From an uncultured beta proteobacterium (GTDB lineage Bacteria > Pseudomonadota > Gammaproteobacteria > Burkholderiales > Burkholderiaceae), in assembly GCA_903938955.1 (NCBI GenBank), contig CAJAFJ010000551.1, positions 1 to 17,220 on the forward strand: DNA of 17,220 nt, written 5' to 3'. Below, in pieces: positions 1 through 7,108 of this stretch. The notes under the pieces were generated by a model. That model had not been told where the DNA came from. It was given only the letters and a program-made list of their open reading frames with translations, and searched no databases. A program made the position numbers and the translations under genes. Positions within the stretch are counted from its first letter, which is position 1; the number at the start of each line of letters is the position of its first letter.

Positions 1-523
1 GCCCAGCGGCAACATCCACGGCATGCCGGTGGCCTGCCTGTGCGGCCACGGCCCGCAGGTGCTGATTGAAATCGGTGGCCACATTCCCGCGCTGGACCCG
101 ACATCGATTCGCCAGATCGGCATTCGCAGCGTGGACGAAGGCGAAAAACGGCTAGTGCATGACATCGGCATTGACGTGTTTGACATGCGCTACATCGACG
201 AGATGGGCATGCGTCACACCATGGAACAGGCCCTGGCAGGGCTGGATGCCAACACCCATTTGCACGTCAGTCTGGACGTCGATTTTCTCGACCCCGAAAT
301 TGCGCCCGGCGTGGGCACCACAGTGCGCGGCGGCCCGACCTACCGTGAGGCGCAGTTGTGCATGGAGATGATTGCCGACACCGGTCGCCTGGCCTCGCTG
401 GACCTGGTGGAGCTCAACCCGGCGTTGGATGTGCGCAACCAGACGGCCGAGCTGGCCGTGGATTTGATCGAGAGCCTGTTTGGCAAAAGCACCTTGATGC
501 GCCAGGCACCGGCGTCACGCTGA
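1..523 (+). CDS. rocF: Arginase, 3' part (5' end outside window)
   Basis: Arginase hydrolyses L-arginine to L-ornithine and urea in the cytoplasm, the first step of the arginase route. The frame is already open at base 2, and the first residues (PSGNIHGMPVA) are the arginase loop carrying the catalytic-site histidine, so the gene starts upstream. About 173 residues are visible. SLDVDFLDP holds two Asp ligands of the binuclear manganese site, followed by APGVGT and GGPTYREA, and DLVELNP near the end carries the conserved active-site Glu. The DAHxD metal motif would lie upstream of the window. The SGNIHGMP loop favours arginase over agmatinase. The TGA stop overlaps the convergent EamA gene by 9 bases. 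Nearby Lrp regulators and putA fit amino-acid catabolism. No disruption is seen. Confidence 0.93.
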   Translation, partial: PSGNIHGMPVACLCGHGPQVLIEIGGHIPALDPTSIRQIGIRSVDEGEKRLVHDIGIDVFDMRYIDEMGMRHTMEQALAGLDANTHLHVSLDVDFLDPEIAPGVGTTVRGGPTYREAQLCMEMIADTGRLASLDLVELNPALDVRNQTAELAVDLIESLFGKSTLMRQAPASR

Positions 524-1417
524 GCCCGCCAGCCGGGTGCGCGACAGCAGGGGCAGCAGTTGCACACTCATCATGCTGACAAAGATCAGGGTGCAGCCCG
601 CCATGCCGGCCGCATCCAGCCGGTCGCCCATCAGCAAAAAGCCAAACACCGCAGCAAACAAGGTCTCCGCCGATAAAACAATGGCCGCATCGGCGGCATG
701 TGCATAACGTTGCGCCACCACCTGCGCCGTGAATGCCACCCCGACGGACAGCACGCCGGTATAGGCCAGTGGCCAGGCAGCCGCCTGCAGACTGGCCCAG
801 TTCACCGGCTCATAGAGCAGCGACCAGGCCAGCGCCAGCCCACCGCAGACCAAAAACTGGCCGCCCGCCACCAGAAACGGCGCCGCCAGGCGGTCCGCGA
901 CGCGACCAATCAACAGCACATGAAAAGCCCAGGGCAGGGCCGAGGCGATGATCCAGACATCGCCGCGTCCGATCGACAGTGAACTGGCGCCGGACAGCAG
1001 GTAGGCCCCGACCAGACACGCCACCGCCCCCGGCCAGACCGACCAGTGTGGCCAATGGCGCCAAATCAGCCAGCCCAGCACCGGCACCAGTGGCACATAC
1101 AGCGCGGTCAAAAAACCGGCGTTGGTCACCGTGGTCCCCGTGATGCCGATTTGTTGCAGCGCGGCGCCCAGCAGCAGCAAGCCGCCGAGGCCCGCAATTT
1201 TGAAACCATCCTGGCGCTGCAACGGTTTGGCTTTGCGCTGCAGGCTGCGCCATTCGATCCACATCAAGGGCGCCACCACCAGCGCGCCAATTAAAAAGCG
1301 CACGCCGGTGAACGTCATCGGCCCCACATGGGCCATGCCCTGGCTTTGCGCGACAAAGGCCGAGCCCCAAATCAGGGACACCAGCAGCAACAAAAGATTG
1401 GCTTGGGACCGTGACAT
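515..1417 (-). CDS. EamA/DMT-family inner-membrane transporter
   Basis: This 300-residue, very hydrophobic protein fits the drug/metabolite transporter (EamA) superfamily: about ten membrane helices from two tandem EamA repeats, at roughly residues 5-145 and 155-290. Visible family features are the N-terminal LLLLVSLIWGSAFVAQ, the GLGGLLLLGAALQQIGI-TNAGFLTALYVPLVPVLGWL stretch of the first repeat, and SAETLFAAVFGFLLMGDRL in the second repeat, the usual penultimate-helix signature. Such proteins usually export amino acids or metabolites, but the substrate cannot be read from sequence. The start lies 4 bases after the stop of the Lrp/AsnC gene upstream, so the two are probably co-transcribed, a common arrangement for Lrp-controlled amino-acid exporters. 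The gene ends inside the arginase stop region, so any termination signal must lie within coding sequence. Confidence 0.88.
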   Translation of the reverse strand: MSRSQANLLLLLVSLIWGSAFVAQSQGMAHVGPMTFTGVRFLIGALVVAPLMWIEWRSLQRKAKPLQRQDGFKIAGLGGLLLLGAALQQIGITGTTVTNAGFLTALYVPLVPVLGWLIWRHWPHWSVWPGAVACLVGAYLLSGASSLSIGRGDVWIIASALPWAFHVLLIGRVADRLAAPFLVAGGQFLVCGGLALAWSLLYEPVNWASLQAAAWPLAYTGVLSVGVAFTAQVVAQRYAHAADAAIVLSAETLFAAVFGFLLMGDRLDAAGMAGCTLIFVSMMSVQLLPLLSRTRLAGSA

Positions 1418-1421
1418 GGCC

Positions 1422-1895
1422 TCAGCGCAGCGGCAGGTGGGTGGTGTTCTTGACCTCTTCCATCACCGCGTAGGTGCGTGTCTCGCGCACGCCGGGTAAC
1501 TGCCACAGCACGGTGCCGGCAAATTCGCGGTACGCCGTCATGTCATTCAGGCGGGTTTTCAGCAGGTAGTCAAAACCGCCCGCCACCATGTGGCACTCCA
1601 TGATCTCCGGGCGCACCTGCACCGCGGCCTTGAAGGCCTCAAACACATTGGGCGTGGTGCGGTCCAGCAGCATCTCGACAAACACCAGCATGCCGGCACC
1701 GAGCTTGAGCGGGTTGAGCCGCGCCTCATAGCCCAGGATGTAGCCGTCCTTGGTCAGGCGCTGCACGCGCGCCACCACCGCCGTGGGCGACAGGGCGACC
1801 AGCTCCGCCAGCTTGAGGTTGGAGATACGGCCATCCTCCTGCAGGCACTTCAGGATTTTGAGGTCAATACGGTCAAGGTCGGTCAGGTCAGACAT
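1422..1895 (-). CDS. Lrp/AsnC-family transcriptional regulator (copy 1)
   Basis: A 157-residue feast/famine regulator. Residues about 8-60 form the winged HTH (LDRIDLKILKCLQEDGRIS, with recognition region ALSPTAVVARVQRL), and about 65-145 form the RAM ligand-binding/oligomerisation domain, including GGFDYLLKTR and the closing YAVMEEVKNTTHLPL, very like the tail of the global-Lrp subgroup. Such proteins bind DNA as dimers to octamers and respond to amino acids. It sits between a second Lrp gene (11-base gap) and the EamA exporter (4-base gap), all on the same strand. Regulation of the exporter, and perhaps of the facing arginase genes, is a reasonable inference. The ATG start keeps the full HTH. 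It has only the usual family-level similarity to its neighbour, so it does not look like a recent duplicate. Confidence 0.93.
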   Translation of the reverse strand: MSDLTDLDRIDLKILKCLQEDGRISNLKLAELVALSPTAVVARVQRLTKDGYILGYEARLNPLKLGAGMLVFVEMLLDRTTPNVFEAFKAAVQVRPEIMECHMVAGGFDYLLKTRLNDMTAYREFAGTVLWQLPGVRETRTYAVMEEVKNTTHLPLR

Positions 1896-1906
1896 CTTCG
1901 GGCGAC

Positions 1907-2332
1907 TCAGGACAGCCGGTAGGTGTTGAGGTGGATGCTGGTCTCGCTGCTGCTGATGCCGCGGATCAGGCGAATCCGCTCCAGTACTTGGGACAACTCC
2001 GCCAGGTTGGCAGCGCGCAACTCGGCCAGCAAGTCCCAGCGGCCATTGGTGTCGTGCAGCGTGGCCACGCCGGGCTCGCCCAGCAGGCTGGCGATGACGG
2101 TTCGGGTGTCGTTGCCTTCCACGGCGATGCTCATGGAGGCGCTGATCGCGCTGGGGACGGCATCGGGGCGCAGGCGCACGGTGTAGCCGACGATGATGCC
2201 CGCGTTTTCCAGCTTGGTGATCCGGTTGGTGACGGTGCCGCGGGACACGCCCAACTTGCTCGCCAGCGTCGCCACGGGGGTGCGCGCATCCTTGCGCAGC
2301 AAGGCCAGTAATTGGTGATCGGTGGTATCCAT
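1907..2332 (-). CDS. Lrp/AsnC-family transcriptional regulator (copy 2)
   Basis: A 141-residue Lrp/AsnC protein. The HTH lies at about residues 4-50 (TDHQLLALLRKDARTPV, then LGVSRGTVTNRITKLENAGII), followed by a RAM domain (NGRWDLLAELRAANLAEL, RIRLIRGISSSETSIHLNTYRLS). The ligand is unknown. Shorter AsnC-type regulators of this sort often control a neighbouring amino-acid pathway, and the arginase gene 1.4 kb away is the obvious candidate. This is inference. It lies 44 bases after the stop of the GGDEF/EAL gene and is the likely first gene of a regulator-regulator-exporter operon. The ATG has no clear Shine-Dalgarno sequence because the bases before it are CCCC. A GTCA-TTT-TGAC inverted motif at 2336-2346, directly upstream, could be an autoregulatory site, but it is short. 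Confidence 0.9.
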   Translation of the reverse strand: MDTTDHQLLALLRKDARTPVATLASKLGVSRGTVTNRITKLENAGIIVGYTVRLRPDAVPSAISASMSIAVEGNDTRTVIASLLGEPGVATLHDTNGRWDLLAELRAANLAELSQVLERIRLIRGISSSETSIHLNTYRLS

Positions 2333-2376
2333 GGGGTCATTTTGACATTGGACGCGGCCAACGCTGTGACGCTGTG

Positions 2377-4944
2377 TCAGCGGCTGACCGGGGCCGGGCG
2401 GCCAAAGAAATAGCCCTGAAAGGTGGTGCAGCCCAGCGCCAGCAAAGCATCGCGGTGCTCGGCGGTCTCGACCCCTTCGGCAATCACGGCCAGGCCCAGG
2501 CTGTCGCCCAGCGCCACAATCGCCTTGATGATGCTGGCATCCTGCGCATCCACCAGCACATCGCGCACAAACGACTGGTCAATTTTGAGCTGGTCCAGCG
2601 GCAGGCGCTTGAGCATGCTCAGCGATGAATAGCCGGTGCCAAAGTCATCCAGTGAGAAACGCACGCCCAGGGCTTTGAGCGCGGTCATCTTGGCGATGAC
2701 ACTCTCCACATCGTCCAGCAGCTGGCTCTCGGTCAGCTCCAGCTCCAGGCGCTGCGGGTTGGCGCCGGTGTCCAGCAGCACATGCTGCACCTCCTGCACA
2801 AAATCAGGCTGGCGGAACTGGCGTGCGCTGACATTGACAGCAATGGTTTGGTGCTGCCGGTCAGGGGACTGGGACCAGGCCACCAGCTGCAGGCAGGCTT
2901 CTTTCAAAATCCAGCGCCCCAGCGGCAGGATCATCCCGGAGGCCTCCGCCACCGGGATGAAGGTGAGCGGCGGCACCAGGCCGCGCTGCGGGTGCTGCCA
3001 ACGCACCAGCGCCTCCGCGCCCAGACATTGCCCGGCGCGGTCGACCTGCGGTTGGTAGTACAGCAAAAATTCCGAGGCGGCCAGGGCGCGGTGCAAATCG
3101 GTTTCCAGCGCCATGCGCGCCGTCACCTGCGCTTGCATGTCGGTGTTGAAAAAGCACAGCGTGTTGCGGCCGTCGCCCTTGGCCTGGTACATCGCCAGGT
3201 CGGCCTGCTTGAGCAATTCGTCACGGCTGACGTTGGGCCCGGTAAACAGGGCAATGCCAATGCTCACGCTGGTTTGGTAAAGCTGCGTCTCCAGCGGGTA
3301 AGGCTCGCAGATATGGGTCAGCACTTTTTGCGCCACCACCTGGGCCTGTTGCGCGGCCTCTTCCCGTTGCGGGCTCAGGCCCTGCAGCAGCAGCACAAAC
3401 TCGTCGCCGCCCTGGCGCGCCAGCGTGTCTTGCGCGCGCGTGCAGGCGCTCAGGCGGGTGGCGATCTGGCACAGCAACTGGTCGCCTGCTGCGTGCCCCA
3501 GGCTGTCGTTCAGGTCCTTGAAGTTGTCGACATCGATGAACAGCAGTGCGCCCCCTTCGTGGTTGCGTTCTTGCGCCACCAGCGTTTGCTCCACCCGCTC
3601 CATGAAAAAGCGGCGGTTGGGCAGCTTGGTTAGCGGGTCGTAATAGGCCAGCTGGTGGATGGCTTCTTCGGCCTGCTTGTGCCGGGTGATGTCGGTAGAA
3701 ATGCCGCACAAGGCGTAAATCGACCCGTCCGGGCGGCGTAGCGGCAGTTTGACGGACAGGTAGCTGTGGGTGGACGTGCCATCGGCGCTGCGATTGGTCT
3801 CTTCGGTCTCGACCCGCTCGCCTTTGGTAAACACCAGCATGTCATTGAGGCGCAGGTTGTCGGCGGTGGCGGCATCAAAGAACACGCTGTCGGTCTGGCC
3901 GGTGACTTGCGCCAGCGGGCGGTCGAACAGCTCGCACACCTTGCGGTTGGCGTACTGGTAACGCAGCTCCGGGTCCTTGATGTAAATGTGGGCATCCACG
4001 CTGTTCAAAATGGTGGCCAGCTTGTCTTCGCTGGCCCGCAGGTGCCGGGTTTTGGCCGCCACTTCACGCCGCAGCCAGGCGCCGGCCCCCAGGGCCAGCG
4101 TCAGCAGCAGGCCTAAGGCGCCCAGACCCCAAGTCACATACGGCGGGATGGCAAACTGCGGTGGCGCCTCCATCCAGCGCTCCATGACCGCGAAGTACTG
4201 CGATTCGGGTTGCGCCTGCCATTGCGCCAGGTCGCGGTCAATCGCCAGCAGCAGATCGGCGTTGCGGCCCTTGCCGGTGGCGTAAAAGAGCTGTGACGGT
4301 TGAAACAGGATGGGCGTGGGCTCCAGCTTGAATTTGGGACTTTGCAGGTCGCCAAAAAAGCGGTTGGCGGCCGCGCCATCCACGGCGCCAGAGGCGGCCA
4401 GTTCAAAGCCTTCATTCAAGGTCGCCACCGGCACCAGGTCGGCGTGCAGGCCAAAGCCCGCCAGCAGGTTGTTCAGGTAGGTTTGTTGCACCGAGCCCGC
4501 CAGCACGGCAATGCGCTTGCCCTTCAAATCCAGGGCCGAGTTGATCTGCACGCCGCTGTGCTTGTAGAGTTGCGACCAGCTCAGCAGGGCCGGCGTTTTA
4601 TGCATGTCAAATAGCAGGGCGCGCTGCTCGCTGAAGGCAACATCGGGCATCAGGTCAATCTCACCGGCCTGCAGCGCTTTCAGGCAGGCCTGCCAGTCAC
4701 AGGGCACGGTTTGCAGCGTCCAGCCCTCACGCTGGGCCATCGCCACCAGCAAGTCGCCCAAAATGCCGGTTGGTTGCTGCTGTGCCCCCATGAATATCTT
4801 GGGCTCGTTTTGGTAGACCCCCACGCGCACGTCACGCGCTTGCCCCGGGGCCGATAGCGCCAGCAGCAGCGCCCCGCAAAACACCCGCCAGCCCGTGCGT
4901 GCACGGGGGTCTAAAAACCAATGAGCAAGGGAAGACATGGGCAT
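2377..4944 (-). CDS. Membrane sensor: periplasmic SBP_bac_3 domain, PAS, GGDEF, EAL (c-di-GMP turnover)
   Basis: An 855-residue inner-membrane signalling protein. Residues about 17-37 form an export signal (ending APGQA), 38-262 a periplasmic solute-binding protein-type 3 domain, and 269-291 a membrane helix. Residues 300-425 hold a PAS domain (ILNSVDAHIYIKD, then DITRHKQAEEAI). The GGDEF domain (about 432-595) has an intact GGDEF at 512-516 and an RAQD inhibitory-site motif at 503-506, five residues upstream as in the I-site pattern. The EAL domain (about 610-850) keeps EAL at 644-646, LTES, DDFGTGYSSL, KIDQSF, AEGVET and QGYFFGRP. Both catalytic centres therefore look competent to make and degrade c-di-GMP. 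In the binding domain the Arg after the S-E-Q motif (residue 108) matches the conserved amino-acid carboxylate-binding Arg of this fold. ATG is possible at 4944 or two codons later; neither has a clear ribosome site. Divergent from an amino-acid-binding protein gene. Confidence 0.92.
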   Translation of the reverse strand: MPMSSLAHWFLDPRARTGWRVFCGALLLALSAPGQARDVRVGVYQNEPKIFMGAQQQPTGILGDLLVAMAQREGWTLQTVPCDWQACLKALQAGEIDLMPDVAFSEQRALLFDMHKTPALLSWSQLYKHSGVQINSALDLKGKRIAVLAGSVQQTYLNNLLAGFGLHADLVPVATLNEGFELAASGAVDGAAANRFFGDLQSPKFKLEPTPILFQPSQLFYATGKGRNADLLLAIDRDLAQWQAQPESQYFAVMERWMEAPPQFAIPPYVTWGLGALGLLLTLALGAGAWLRREVAAKTRHLRASEDKLATILNSVDAHIYIKDPELRYQYANRKVCELFDRPLAQVTGQTDSVFFDAATADNLRLNDMLVFTKGERVETEETNRSADGTSTHSYLSVKLPLRRPDGSIYALCGISTDITRHKQAEEAIHQLAYYDPLTKLPNRRFFMERVEQTLVAQERNHEGGALLFIDVDNFKDLNDSLGHAAGDQLLCQIATRLSACTRAQDTLARQGGDEFVLLLQGLSPQREEAAQQAQVVAQKVLTHICEPYPLETQLYQTSVSIGIALFTGPNVSRDELLKQADLAMYQAKGDGRNTLCFFNTDMQAQVTARMALETDLHRALAASEFLLYYQPQVDRAGQCLGAEALVRWQHPQRGLVPPLTFIPVAEASGMILPLGRWILKEACLQLVAWSQSPDRQHQTIAVNVSARQFRQPDFVQEVQHVLLDTGANPQRLELELTESQLLDDVESVIAKMTALKALGVRFSLDDFGTGYSSLSMLKRLPLDQLKIDQSFVRDVLVDAQDASIIKAIVALGDSLGLAVIAEGVETAEHRDALLALGCTTFQGYFFGRPAPVSR

Positions 4945-5127
4945 GACGGAGGAATGCGACAGGGTGGGTGTTTATACCGACTTTTCAGCGGGCAGTCTGG
5001 ATAAATTTTTGTGCACATCACTATATCCTCGCCGGGTCTGTGGGCTGGGTGGTCGTGCATCCGGGGCGAGAATGGCGGGTGTTCAGTCAAGCCGCGCTGT
5101 CGCGGTCATTTTTAAGGAAAACAAGCC
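4945..5127. promoter_or_regulatory. Divergent intergenic region between the c-di-GMP sensor and the SBP gene
   Basis: This 183-bp gap must hold promoters for both divergent genes. Minus strand: TATAAA (4976-4971) lies 27 bases from the start codon and is a plausible -10, without a convincing -35. Plus strand: the AT-rich stretch 4998-5024 (around TGGATA and TATATC, 18 apart) is the best promoter candidate. Downstream, CTCGCC near 5026 and GGCGAG ending at 5070 could pair in the leader. AAGGAAA at 5114-5120 is a good ribosome site for the ATG at 5128. The assignments are by eye and weak, except for the ribosome site. Confidence 0.35.
5092..5113 (+). terminator. Possible leader hairpin with T-tract before the SBP gene
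   Basis: CCGCG (5092-5096) and CGCGG (5101-5105) form a 5-bp GC stem around CTGT, followed by TCATTTTT and then directly by the AAGGAAA ribosome site. This has the layout of a weak intrinsic terminator or attenuator in the leader of an amino-acid-binding protein gene. The stem is short and no competing antiterminator was worked out, so it may be incidental. Confidence 0.3.
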
Positions 5128-5904
5128 ATGAAGCTCAAACACATCGCCGCCCTCGTGGGCCTGGCCCTGGCCCTGTCCACCCAGGCTGCCGACCTGAAAG
5201 CCTTGCGCATCGGCACCGATGCCACGTATGAGCCCTTCACCTTCAAAGCGCCCAGCGGCCAGCTGATGGGTTTTGACATTGACCTCTCGAACGCCCTGTG
5301 CGCGGAAATGAAGCGGCGCTGCGTGTTCGTCGAGTCCACCTGGGAGGGGCTGATTCCGTCCCTGCAGGCCAAAAAGTTTGACCTGATCATGTCCAGCATG
5401 ACCATCACTGACCAGCGCCGCAAAGCCGTCAGCTTCAGCGACAAAATGACCGACATTCCGTACCGCGTCATCGTCAAGACCGGTAGCGGCATGGATGGCT
5501 CACCGGCGTCGATGAAGGGCAAAAAAGTCGGGGTGCTGAAAGGCTCCACCGACGCTGACTTTGCCGACAAACACTACGCCCCGGCCGGTGCCACGGTGCA
5601 GCGCTACGAGTCGACCCAGGCCTCGTACCTGGACCTGAGCTCGGGTCGGCTGGACGCCATTGTGGGCAATCTGGTGGAAATGAAAGGCGGCTTTTTGGCC
5701 AAGCCCGAAGGCAAGGCCTTTGAATTTGCCCCCTACGAGTTGAAGGACCCGGTCATTCTGGGCTACGGCACCGGCGCCGCCATGCGCCGCCAGGACACCC
5801 AACTCAAAGCCGAGGTGAATGCGGCCCTGAAGGCGGTGCGGGCCAACGGGCAGTACAAAAAAATTGTCGACAAGTACTTTGACGTCGACGTTTACGGCAA
5901 GTAA
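5128..5904 (+). CDS. Amino-acid ABC transporter periplasmic binding protein, HisJ/ArgT-like
   Basis: A 258-residue secreted binding protein with a signal peptide (about 1-20, cleavage near STQA-A). It aligns along its length, from memory, with HisJ and the lysine/arginine/ornithine-binding protein. Matches include RIGTDATYEPF (Asp11 and Tyr14 equivalents), GFDIDL, a Cys pair matching the HisJ 38-45 disulfide, GLIPSL, IMSSMTIT followed by the ligand-carboxylate Arg77 equivalent, GKKVGVLKGST, and a C-terminal KKIVDKYFDVDVYGK ending like HisJ. The HisJ Asp161 that contacts the ligand alpha-amino group appears to be Asn here (GNLVEM), and Gln122 is Asp. Expected ligands are basic or polar amino acids, but specificity is uncertain. 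No permease or ATPase gene is adjacent, so it works with a transporter encoded elsewhere or as a sensor partner. The ATG follows an AAGGAAA site. Confidence 0.92.
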   Translation: MKLKHIAALVGLALALSTQAADLKALRIGTDATYEPFTFKAPSGQLMGFDIDLSNALCAEMKRRCVFVESTWEGLIPSLQAKKFDLIMSSMTITDQRRKAVSFSDKMTDIPYRVIVKTGSGMDGSPASMKGKKVGVLKGSTDADFADKHYAPAGATVQRYESTQASYLDLSSGRLDAIVGNLVEMKGGFLAKPEGKAFEFAPYELKDPVILGYGTGAAMRRQDTQLKAEVNAALKAVRANGQYKKIVDKYFDVDVYGK

Positions 5905-5924
5905 GCCCGAGCGCTGTGGGCTTA
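5902..5924. terminator. Inverted repeat carrying both convergent stop codons
   Basis: TAAGCCC (5902-5908) and GGGCTTA (5918-5924) are perfect 7-bp arms around a 9-base loop. The TAA of the SBP gene lies in the left arm, and the TAA of the minus-strand zinc-finger gene is the right arm read in reverse. It could end transcription in both directions, but neither side has a T-run, so a canonical intrinsic terminator is not shown. Confidence 0.4.
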
Positions 5925-6974
5925 TGGCGCGGGTGCCAGGCTGTCGCAATCGGCACCACCGGTGCCCCGGACTTGCAGGGCCATCGATTGGTTTTCAGCC
6001 AGGCCGCTCCACGCCTGCTCGCTCAGGCCGCATTGCCAGGATTTACCTTGGAGGGAGCGCAGCGTGACGCGGTAAGTCTCACTCCGCGTGCCCAGGCGCT
6101 GGGCGCCCAGGGTGTTGCCTTGTACCAAAGCGTTTGCCAGCACCGGATGAGGCCAAGTGGGTGCCAACCGGGCATCGCCCGCCAAGTCGTCGGTTCGCAA
6201 GATGTGCCAGCGGTTGATGAGGTAGCTGCATTGGGCATCAAACACCGGCTCCTGTCGGTAACTGGGCGTGCACTCGCGGTGCTTGGTGAAGGTGCCGTCG
6301 CCCATGTCGTTGCGCGTGTTGACGCACACTTCGCCGGTCTGGATCTGGCGGGTGCTGCGCTGTGCCTGGGTACTGCGGACCTGGTAGGCGCCAGCGGGCG
6401 TCGCATCGCACCAGTCGGTGCTTTTAACGGCAGTGAAGTGCTCTACCGCCACGGAGCGGCTCCAGCTTTTCTCCACCAGTTGCACGCGTTCGCCATGCAG
6501 GCTGAACAACTGAATGACAAACTGGATCGCCAGATAAGCACAGCCCACCGCCACCACGCCGAGGATCGCCATGAACCACTTGAAGCCCGTCGGCAGACCG
6601 GGCGTGTTGGCTACCGGGGCGGTCGGTGGTCGTGGTGGCGTTGCCAGGGCGGACGCCAGCGGTGTTGGCGCAGTGGCTTGAGTGGCGGTGTCGATCACCC
6701 TCGCGACGTTTTTGGCGCCCTCTTTGGGGCCACCGCAATTGATGCAAAAAGCCGCAGCCGCCGAGTTGGGTGATTCGCAATACGTGCAGGCCCAGTCCAC
6801 GCCGACAAAGCGGTGTCCTTTGGCTTCGACCTCCTGGTCTGGTTCAGGGAAATAACGCTGTGTGGGGTCTTGGGCCGCACCGCACATGGGGCAATGTCGC
6901 TGGCTTTTGGCGAGCAGTTCATGCGTGCCGCAGGGCGCGCAATTCCATAACATTTCGAAAAATTGATCGGCCAT
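5922..6974 (-). CDS. Membrane protein with two N-terminal zinc fingers, one of RanBP2 type; function unknown
   Basis: A 350-residue protein that I do not recognise by name. Residues 10-31 form a first finger, W-x-C-x2-C-x12-C-x2-C (Cys12, 15, 28, 31). Residues 61-80 form a second, W-x-C-x2-C-x3-N-x6-C-x2-C (Trp61, Cys63, 66, Asn70, Cys77, 80), an exact match to the RanBP2-type consensus. A Pro/Ala/Thr-rich linker (about 96-128) leads to one membrane helix (about 133-157). The remaining ~190 residues are probably periplasmic and contain six cysteines (near WCD, EVCVN, RECTP, AQCSY, WQCGL, ADCDS), enough for three disulfides. The positive-inside rule puts the fingers in the cytoplasm. Fingers of this type bind RNA, ubiquitin or proteins in eukaryotes; the bacterial role is unknown. 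It is monocistronic and convergent with the SBP gene. The start gives MADQFF and is preceded by a long gene-free stretch. Confidence 0.8.
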   Translation of the reverse strand: MADQFFEMLWNCAPCGTHELLAKSQRHCPMCGAAQDPTQRYFPEPDQEVEAKGHRFVGVDWACTYCESPNSAAAAFCINCGGPKEGAKNVARVIDTATQATAPTPLASALATPPRPPTAPVANTPGLPTGFKWFMAILGVVAVGCAYLAIQFVIQLFSLHGERVQLVEKSWSRSVAVEHFTAVKSTDWCDATPAGAYQVRSTQAQRSTRQIQTGEVCVNTRNDMGDGTFTKHRECTPSYRQEPVFDAQCSYLINRWHILRTDDLAGDARLAPTWPHPVLANALVQGNTLGAQRLGTRSETYRVTLRSLQGKSWQCGLSEQAWSGLAENQSMALQVRGTGGADCDSLAPAP

Positions 6975-7108
6975 GGCGGCAGGTGTCCGGGGTTTGAGGG
7001 GCCGTGCCCCGGTGGTTTTTTTGCGCTTATTTTATGAAAAACAAGCTGTTGTTCTGGCCCGGGCAGTGGCAATTTTGGCAATGCGGTAATTCATGCGGTA
7101 CTCTTTCG
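6975..7108. other. Gene-free stretch upstream of the zinc-finger gene
   Basis: No credible gene is seen here. It should contain the minus-strand promoter of the zinc-finger gene; the AT-rich part 7018-7045 is the best place. CCGGGG (6987-6992) and CCCCGG (7007-7012) can pair and are followed by TGG and seven Ts (7016-7022), a terminator-like layout on the plus strand although no plus-strand gene needs ending there. ATGCGGTA occurs twice, at 7081-7088 and 7093-7100, a short direct repeat with a 12-base period. Confidence 0.4.

Noticed and set aside
4937..5231. Plus-strand frames overlapping the SBP promoter and start
   Set aside because: They have no family resemblance and conflict with the well-supported SBP start at 5128.
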